Assembly (NCBI GenBank): GCA_947044405.1
Contig: CAMRHE010000013.1
Coordinates: forward strand, 992,001-1,056,000
Direction of reading: 5' to 3'
Source: Leptodactylus fallax
Lineage: Eukaryota; Chordata; Amphibia; Anura; Leptodactylidae
DNA: 64,000 bases
Shown: positions 56,484 through 64,000 of the stretch, one piece after another
Layout of the letters: every line of letters starts with the position of its first letter
Position numbering within the stretch: the stretch's first letter is position 1
Notes under the pieces: generated by a model
The model's input: the letters and a program-made list of their open reading frames with translations, nothing else
Databases searched by the model: none
What the model was told of the DNA's origin: nothing
Translations under genes and position numbers: made by a program

Positions 56484-56945
56484 TATAAACGATTACTACT
56501 AGAGATGAACATATAAAACATTTGTGACAGGCAGAAAAGTTCAGTCAGATAACATTTTCACCCATTGAATGTCACCATATAAAATCCCAGTTTTTGGCAG
56601 CTTTTAAACGTGTATAATAGCAGGTGTTTTTTTTTGCACCAACAGTACAAACGAAACACCTGGACTTTCAGTAGGTCATCAGATCTAGAATTAGGTTCAA
56701 CACCAGTAATTATGAACCACAGGAACTTCAGAGGTTGCATCCCTAATAAGTGAGCAATAAAGACGCCATTTTACGGCAATCTGAAACGGTCCCTAGTTAT
56801 CACATTAGTTAGGTATAGAGATAATTATTCATTAGTTACAATTTTTATAGGGGAATAGAAAGTTATATTCTTATACAAGCCCCTATTTAATTTGCATGCA
56901 CAAAATTGGTTGCTGCATTTTTGCGATTTTAGCCCCCCTTTAACA
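56484..56945. other. Non-coding, no recognised feature
   Basis: A short spacer between a Tc1 element and a LINE 3' end. AT-rich, with a T run at 56627-56635. Confidence 0.5.
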
Positions 56946-57359
56946 CCTGCAAATATATTATATAGCACCATTAATTCCATGGTGCTTTACACTTGAGGGT
57001 TTACATACAGTACACAAAATATACAAAAAACAAACAATACTAACAGTGACTAACTGGCACAGTGGGAGAGAGGGCCCTGCCCGCAAGGGCTTACAATCTG
57101 AGGGAAGAGGGATAGAGACACAAGGTGAGGGGAGAGGCTGTACAGATGGTGGTGTTGCGACAGTGTCATTGGAGGTTGTAGGCCTTCCTGAATAGGCGAG
57201 TCTTCAGGGCCTTTTGGAAGTTTGATTGTGGGGGTCAGTCTTCTGCGTCTTTGTAATGAGTTCCAGAGTATGGGGGATGCACGAGGGAAATCTTGGAGAC
57301 ACTTGTGTGAAGAGCGGATAAGAGCAGAGTGGAGGAGGTGGACTTTGGAGGATCGGAGG

Positions 57360-58307
57360 TTACGTGCGGGCAGGTAGCAGGAGATTAGGTTGGAGATCTA
57401 TAGCGGGGACAAGTTGTGGATGGCTTTGTATGTCAGGAATTTGAACTCTATTCGCTGGGCAACGGGTAGCCAGTGAAGGGATTGGCAGAGGAGAGTGGCT
57501 GATGAAGAACGGGGGGGGGGGGGGGGAAGAGGTATTAAATGTGATACAGTAATCTAAACGGGAGATTATGAGGGCATGGACTAGTATCCTTGTAGTTTCA
57601 GGGGTGAGGGAGGAGCAGATTCGATGGATGTTCTTGAGTTGGAGGCGGCAGGAGGTGTTGAGGGTTTTAATGTGCAACTTGAAGGATAGGTCAGAGTCCT
57701 TGGTTATCCCAAGGCAACGGACCCGTGGGACTGGGGTAAGTGTGGTTCCATTAACTTTGATAGATTGGTAAGGTAGAGTGGCCGTGCAAGGTGGGGGCGA
57801 AGATGAACTCAGTTTTCTCCATGGTGAGTTTGGGAAAGCGGGAGGAGAGAAAGGAGGCTACAGCTGCTAGATACTCTACCTCTCTGTTGTCCAGAGTCCA
57901 TGTCTGGTCCAGAGAGATATATTTGAATGTGGTCAGCATAGCAATTGTATTGAAAACCATGAAATTCTATGAGTTGGCCAATACCGAGGGTGTAGATGGA
58001 GAACAGGAGAGGTCCTAGGACGGAGCCTTGAGGGGACACCTACAGAAAGAGGGCGTGGCAGGGAGGTGGTGTGCAAGTGGGGGAGGTCAAAGAGGAGGAG
58101 GACAGCGTAGTGACGCTTGGCTTTGGCAGTTTGTAACTTTGGTTAGGGCAGTTTGTGGAGTGATAGGGTCTGAAGCCTGACTGTAGTCTGTGAAAGAGTA
58201 AGTCGGACGAGAGTTAGGAGGATAGTTCGGAGTAAACCTGTTCAAGCAATTTAGAGGCGTACGGGAGCAGTGAGATGAAGCGATAGTTGGCTGGAGAGGA
58301 TGGGTCG

Positions 58308-58344
<37 letters not shown>

Positions 58345-59745
58345 TATAGGTGTGACGGTAGCATGTTTGAAGGTGGAAGGAAAGGATCCTCTGGATAGGG
58401 ATAGGTTGAAGAGATGGGTTAGGGCAAGAGTAAAGACTTTAGTGAGATTGGGGATGAGATTGACTGGATCGGGTTAAGCACGCAGGAGGTGAGGTGGGAT
58501 TTAGAGACTGGGGTGGAGAGCTTTTCATCAGTGATGGCAGAGAAACAGGTTAAAGATGAAGAGCACCGAGCAGTTGGGTAGAGTGGTTGTCGGGTGAGAC
58601 TGTTTCTGATTATGTAAATTTTGCTTTTGAAGAGGCAAAGTCATCAGCTGAGATAAGGGATATCTGAGGGGGCACATGAGGGTGGAGAAGGGAGTTGAAA
58701 GTGGTGAATAGCGTTTGGGGTTGCAGGATAGGGAAGATGAGTGTGGTGAAGTAGACCTGCTTTGCAGAGGTGAGTGTGTTCTTAAATGTGGGAACTGCCT
58801 CTCTATACTTAAGTCCTCCTGGGAGTAGCTTTTCTTCCAGAGGAGTTCTGCAACCCATGAGACACGTCTCAGTTTTTTAGTCAGGTCAGTGTGCCAGGGT
58901 TGCCTACTGATCAGTCGGGCTCTGGTGATAGTGAAGGGGGCCACAAGGGCTGAAGTAATGGTGGTATTGTAGAAGTCAGCAGCGGCATCTGCATCCTGGA
59001 GTGAGGATATGTCAGTGAGTGGTAGGAGAGAGTCAGAGCGTGAGGATGTCAAGGTGATTAAGGTTCCTGCGGGGGCGTTCTGGTTTAGGGGTCTATTACA
59101 GAGGAGAGGGCAGAGAATGTCAGCAGGTGGTCAGAGCGGATGGAGAGTTAGAGGTTGGATAGAGTGCAGAAGCAGGTGAATATGAAGTTCAGCATGTGCC
59201 CCTTTGTGTGGGGGGCAAAGAAGGACCATTGAGAGAGACCAAAGGAGGCAGTGAGGGACAGGAGACTGGAAGCATAAGGGTGGTTTATGTTAATGTGGAT
59301 GTTGAAATCACCCATATTGATGATGGGGGTGTCTGTGGACAGGAAGTGCATTAGCCAGGTGGTGAATTGGTTGATGAAGGCAGCGGTAGGTCCTGGCGGT
59401 CAATATATGACAGCCAGTTGGAGGGTGAATAAATGCGAACAGAGTGCACTTCAAAGGAGGGGAGGGTGAGAGCAGGTAGCGGTTGGATTGGGGTGAAGGA
59501 GCAATTGTCAGAGAGGAGTATGCCTACGCCTCCACCAGGTTTATTGTTGGGGCAGGGAGTGTGCGAGAATTGCAGACCTCCATAGGAGAGGGCAGCAGGG
59601 GAGGTGGTGTCTGAGGGTGTTAGCCAGGTTTCTATGATACCGAGAAGTGAAAATTCACGAGAAATGAAGAGGTCGTGGACGTAGTCAAGTTTATTGTGTA
59701 TGGAACGAGCATTCCATAGTGCAACGGAGAGGGTGGAACAAGTAG
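57360..59745 (-). pseudogene. LINE ORF2 (endonuclease plus reverse transcriptase), degenerate
   Basis: The endonuclease fragments are followed by ADAAADFYNTTITSALVAPF and RQPWHTDLTKKLRRVSW, then [19 protein letters not shown] and [18 protein letters not shown]. The catalytic box is YADH instead of YADD. It ends with LKNIHRICSSLTPETTRIL and HALIISRLDYCITFNTS. Several frame changes. Confidence 0.82.
58314..58341. repeat. Poly(T) tract, 28 bases
   Basis: It lies within the LINE between RT blocks, possibly an A-tail from a small retroposon insertion or an expanded run. Confidence 0.9.
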
Positions 59746-59813
59746 TGAAATATATGTGTTGTATGTATGAATTCCTTACATCTTGTGGTTTTTTGTTTTT
59801 TTTTTAGAAAGTA

Positions 59814-61459
59814 CAGTCATATGAAAAAGTTTGGGCACCCCTATTAATCTTAATCATTTTTAGTTCTAAATATTTGGGTGTTTGCAACAGCCATTTCAAT
59901 TTGATATATCTAATAACTGATGGACACAGTAATATTTCAGGATTGAAATGAGGTTTATTGTACTAACAGAAAATGTGCAATATGCATTAAACCAAAATTT
60001 GACTGGTGCAAAAATTTGGGTACCCTTATTTTATTGATTTGAATACTCCTAACTACTTTTTACTGACTTACTGAAGCACAAAATTGGTTTTGTAACCTCA
60101 CTGAGCTTTGAACTTCATAGCCAGGTGTATCCAATCATGAGAAAAGGTATTTAAGGTGGCCAATTGCAAGTTGTTCTCCTATTTGAATCTCCTCTGAAGA
60201 GTGGCATCATGGGCTCCTCAAAACAACTCTCAAATGATCTGAAAACAAAGATTGTTCAACATAGTTGTTCAGGGGAAGGATACAAAAAGTTGTCTCAGAG
60301 ATTTAACCTGTCAGTTTCCACTGTAAGGAACATAGTAAGGAAATGGAAGACCACAGGGACAGTTCTTGTTAAGCCCAGAAGTGGCAGGCCAAGAAAAATA
60401 TCAGAAAGGCAGAGAAGAAGAATGGTGAGAACAGTCAAGGACAATCCACAGACCACCTCCAAAGAGCTGCAGCATCATCTTGCTGCAGATGGTGTCACTG
60501 TGCATCGGTCAACAATACAGCACACTTTGCACAAGGAGAAGCTGTATGGGAGAGTGATGCGAAAGAAACCGTTTCTGAAAGCACGCCACAAACAGAGTCG
60601 CCTGAGGTATGCAAAAGCACATTTGGACAAGCCAGCTTCATTTTGGAAGAAGGTCCTGTGGACTGATGAAACAAAGATTGAGTTGTTTGGTCATACAAAA
60701 AGGCGTTATGCATGGCGTCAAAAAAACACAGCATTCCAAGAAAAACACTTGCTACCCACTGTAAAATTTGGTGGAGGTTCCATCATGCTTTGGGGCTGTG
60801 TGGCCAATGTCGGCACCGGGAATCTTGTTAAAGTTGAGGGTCGCATGGATTCAACTCAGTATCAGCAGATTCTTGAGAATAATGTACAAGAATCAGTGAC
60901 GAATTTGAAGTTACGCCGGGGATGGATATTTCAGCAAGACAATGATCCAAAACACAGCTCCAAATCTACTCAGGCATTCATGCAGAGGAACAATTACAAT
61001 GTTCTGGAATGGCCATCCCAGTCCCCAGACCTGAATATCATTGAACATCTGTGGGATAATTTGAAGCGGGCTGTCCATGCTCGGCGACCATCAAACTTAA
61101 CTGAACTGGAATTGTTTTGTAAAGAGGAATGGTCAAAAATACCTTCATCCAGGATCCAGGAACTGATTAAAAGCTACAGGAAGTGACTAGAGGCTGTTAT
61201 TTTTGCAAAAGGAGGATCTACTAAATATTAATGTCACTTTTCTGTTGAGGTGCCCATACTTTTGCACCGGTCAAATTTTGGTTTAATGCATATTGCACAT
61301 TTTCTGTTAGTACAATAAACCTCATTTCAATCCTGAAATATTACTGTGTCCATCAGTTATTAGATATATCAAATTGAAATGGCTGTTGGAAATGCCCAAA
61401 TATTTAGAACTAAAAATGATTAAGATTAATAGGGGTGCCCAAACTTTTTCATATGACTG
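59814..61459 (+). mobile_element. Tc1 DD34E element, youngest-looking copy in the window
   Basis: TA at 59812-59813 and 61460-61461. Inverted ends begin CAGTCATATGAAAAAGTTTG and are about 200 bases with few mismatches. It is 1646 bp long. It contains an almost uninterrupted transposase frame. Confidence 0.95.
60209..61231 (+). pseudogene. Tc1 transposase, intact except for one premature TGA
   Basis: From ATG at 60209 (MGSSKQLSNDLKTKI) one frame runs to TAA at 61229-61231, 340 residues, broken only by TGA at 61184-61186 (codon 326). The expected residue there is Arg, so a CpG-type CGA to TGA change fits. Domains: HTH 1 (KLSQRFNLSVSTVRNIVRKW), the basic hook SGRPRKISERQRRRM, HTH 2, then WTDETKIELFG, FGGGSIMLWG, QQDNDPKHSSKS and SPDLNIIEHLW with 34-residue spacing. 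The Pro of NPIE is Ile here. An in-frame ATG at 60164 adds 15 residues but lies in the leader. The loss of ~15 C-terminal residues may or may not abolish activity. Confidence 0.93.
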
Positions 61460-61469
61460 TATATTTTGT

Positions 61470-62160
61470 TTGCAAATAGGGATTGCTTGAGCATGCACTT
61501 TAGTGGCAAATTTTAATTTTTGTGCAATTTTTGCCTGTAATAGGTTTGCTGCAAAGTTGCATGAAGGTGGTTGTACAGTATATATAAAATATTAAGTTGT
61601 GCTTTTATATGGTATGCTGTGCAATCTCAAAAGTTAGACTTTGGTATCACATCTACTTTTAAGAAATATATAAGGTTTAGGGGTGCACTTGCTTTTCACA
61701 GTGTGTAACCCCTACATTTTATAGGATGATCCTTTCCCCCCCCCTCCAACATTTCCAGCTTCAAAGCAGAATTTGGTTCCTTCCAGTTCTGATTTTATGA
61801 AAATATGTGCATGCAGGTGTAGGCCTTAGTGATATGAACGAACTCTGCACATACTGAACTACTATTTTTAGGAGGTCTGATGCATATAAACTTTGGTTTC
61901 CACTTTTAGCAACAAATATCAATTTTTTTTTGTAAAACGGAGAATCAAAATTGCATGAAGGCGACTGTTCGTATATAGTACCAAGTGGCATTCTGACAAC
62001 ACTGCAGGTGTCTTTCAGAAAATATATAGGTATAGGGGTTAGCATAATTTATCGTTGAAATTTAAATTTTATTTGACAATCTCAAAACTGAAAATTGCCC
62101 TGGCTATCAGAGGTGCAAAATATCTGGAAACCCCTGGCAGCGAAAGGGTTAAAGAAAGTA
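61470..62160. repeat. Imperfect direct repeat, unclassified
   Basis: GTTGCATGAAGGTGGTTGTA ... AGAAATATATAAGGTTTAGG near 61555-61683 recurs as ATTGCATGAAGGCGACTGTT ... AGAAAATATATAGGTATAGG near 61950-62037. No coding content. Confidence 0.5.
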
Positions 62161-62689
62161 TAGTAAGAGGTACATGTATCAGCTTTACAAGTTTGTGATA
62201 AAGTAGTATCAAGCTTTCTCAGCTCAGGAATTCGCTATAGCCCAAGATAAGCCCCAAACCCCTAGTGAGGATCTAAGAACAGGAGAACGTAGGCAAGATG
62301 GACTGCCTGCTTAATCCATCTAACAAATTTTTATGTAGTGTAGATTCTAGATATATGATAAAACAACACCTAACATCTAAACCGTGGTACTCTGGTTCCT
62401 TGGCAGTTTTAGTATTGGGACAGAGTGTTGACTTTTGGGATAAACCCTGGCAAAGAGAACTTTATCCTCCAAGATCTTTCTATAAGATCATACTCGCCTG
62501 TCCCTTGTGCTCCGAAGTCCTTCCGCCATGCCAAACGTCCCCCTCGGCACCCCCCACGGTGAGATCGAGGGTGCCTATATGTATTTTCTACAGCCTGGGG
62601 TCTGGACAGTGATCCCAGGCTGCTAGGAGCCCCCAGTACCTGGTGGATCCTACCAAGAAGGGAGGAAGTCAGCCTATGCGTCCTATGTG

Positions 62690-62940
62690 TGTATTGCAGT
62701 CTATAGTGCTGAACCAGCGATCAGTGTATCGCTGGTTCAGGTCCCATAGTGGGACATCACTAAAAAGTTTAAAAAAATTTTTTACAGCCATTTTTGGGTC
62801 ACAAACTTCGGGTCCCCATTGATTTCAATGGGGTTCGGGTTAAGTTCAAGTACCCAAACCGAATTTTTGGGCAAAGTTCGTCGGAACGCGTACTTCGATG
62901 GGTTCGCTCAACACTAGTAACGGCCACTATATAAAACTGA
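62690..62940. repeat. GTTCGGGT-rich MITE-like repeat
   Basis: It contains GAACCAGCGATCAGTGTATC plus GCTGGTTC (inverted), TTCGGGTCCCCATTGATTTC and GGGTTCGCTCAACACTAGT. It is a recurring amphibian repeat type, superfamily not assigned. Confidence 0.5.
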
Positions 62941-64000
62941 AGAGTCTGTCAGCAGGAAAATCAGTACCAAACTAAGTGACAGTACCTTGTAAAGCGACTT
63001 CCACATTTTCCAAAAAAGTAATTTTTATTCTGCATTGCAGCTCCCTTTTCATGAAAATCAGCGTTATTTGTATTCAGATTAGATGAAAAGGGCTTTAGGG
63101 GTGTCTCTTCTCCTGAAAGAGCTTCACACTCTGCTCTCGATAATGGCTCCTAATAAAGTGTGACAAAGTGGAAGACATCAAGCAGTGGGGGGCAGAGCTG
63201 AGCAGCAGTTAGGAGGAGTTGCCTACTTCTCAATTCACAATTACTATGGCATGCCAAATGTAGAAAAATAAGTATAAAAAAATGTTTATCCTTAAAAACA
63301 TCATGAAGATTATTTTGTCAGTGTGTTAGTAGATTAGTACATAGTGGACATGACAATTCACAGATCCTAGACATTTCAGTACCTTTGGACCTTCATGTAT
63401 GGGAGATCTAAGACTAAAGAATATATAATCAGCATCAAAAACCTAAAACAAGATCCATAGCCAAAAATTTTTTGGGCACACATTTATATCTATGCATGCA
63501 TGCCAATTAAATCACTTCAGGTTTACATCGGGTTAAATACAATTCAATCCCCTAGTGTACTGATATATATGGTATGACCGTGTGCTCAGCCAAACTGCAC
63601 AGCTCAATGCTAATCTCCAAACATTAGGTACGTATGTATATAGGATGTTGAACTCCAAAGCTCAATCATATCCAAATAGTCTTCACTCTCTGTGTATGGA
63701 GAAGTTATCTTCAGCAGGAGAAGACACACCCCTAAAGGCCTTTTTGGCTAATTTCACTGAACAACAAATTTTTACAAAAGTTTTACTTCCTTGAAAATTT
63801 CAGGCTATTATGATAAACCCATTCAAGCTAAGCAGAAATATAATTTTGGATACTTATACACAAATTTTGAGAAACATGAGATTAAGTGTTAGTGATTCTA
63901 AAGCATGTAAATGTTACTCATAGCATTAGTTCAAATGAACAAAAAGTGTTTTGCTGCTGATTTTCTTCTGTACTCAATGAGTGGTTAGAGACATTCTCCT
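62941..64000. other. Non-coding, no recognised feature
   Basis: AT-rich DNA. The upstream exons of the REXO1-like gene could lie here or beyond on the - strand, but I find no convincing one. Confidence 0.45.

Larger units (their letters stand above)
56946..59750 (-). mobile_element. L2-like LINE, - strand
   Basis: On the - strand from about 59750: SVALWNARSIHNKLDYVHD and LGIIETWLTPSDTTSPAAL (start of an APE-type endonuclease), INMGDFNIHININHPYASS, and FGLSQWSFFAPHTKGHMLN. Then come the reverse transcriptase and a 3' end with GTAAAGCACCATGGAATTAA plus TGGTGCTATATAAT. The tail is the pattern of vertebrate L2/CR1 LINEs. An A run (58314-58341 as T on +) interrupts it. It lacks an ORF1. Confidence 0.82.

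Noticed and set aside
60164..61186. Longest open frame in the window as a host gene
   Set aside because: It is a Tc1 transposase between inverted ends and TA duplications, not a host gene.

Overview
The window is vertebrate nuclear DNA with spliced genes, GT-AG introns and many interspersed repeats. The repeat mix points to an anuran amphibian: many Tc1 families, Sleeping Beauty-like DNA, hAT and PIF/Harbinger-type MITEs, an L2-like LINE and a Penelope-like element. That placement is an inference. I see no bacterial features, tRNA, rRNA or CRISPR.

Two host genes lie tail to tail. On the + strand, ten exons from 5548 to 30023 encode the transmembrane segment, juxtamembrane region, whole tyrosine kinase domain and C-terminal tail of the angiopoietin receptor TEK (TIE2). 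The ten exons join in phase into 388 codons plus stop. The extracellular part lies upstream of the window. On the - strand, five exons from 48496 down to 31919 encode 191 residues, the C-terminal DEDDh exonuclease domain of a REXO1-like RNA exonuclease. Its 5' exons were not found. About 1.2 kb separates the two predicted poly(A) regions.

Nearly everything else is repeats in introns. Eight fairly complete Tc1/mariner elements plus one composite Tc1 at the left edge occur: 1-2636 (with a 1.4 kb foreign insert), 3335-4967, 5975-7599, 14662-16177, 19373-20998, 23409-24977, 44154-45713, 48669-50245, 54907-56483 and 59814-61459 (ten counting both copies of the two duplicated families). Older Tc1 remnants lie near 8.1, 9.5 and 10.9 kb. 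Catalytic spacings of DD34E, DD37E and DD38E are all present. The 59.8 kb copy has an open transposase except for one TGA near its C-terminus.

The most interesting structure is at 51279-54294. It is a 5'-truncated Penelope-like retroelement (reverse transcriptase thumb/linker plus GIY-YIG endonuclease, - strand) with two ~550 bp pseudo-LTRs in inverted orientation. It is bounded by an 11-bp direct repeat, and each pseudo-LTR carries a hammerhead-ribozyme-like motif. Other notable items are two hAT-type elements sharing an amplified 31-bp minisatellite (one with a perfect 8-bp target duplication), palindromic MITEs with 3-bp TWA duplications, a TTAA-flanked MITE, and an L2-like LINE at about 56.95-59.75 kb.
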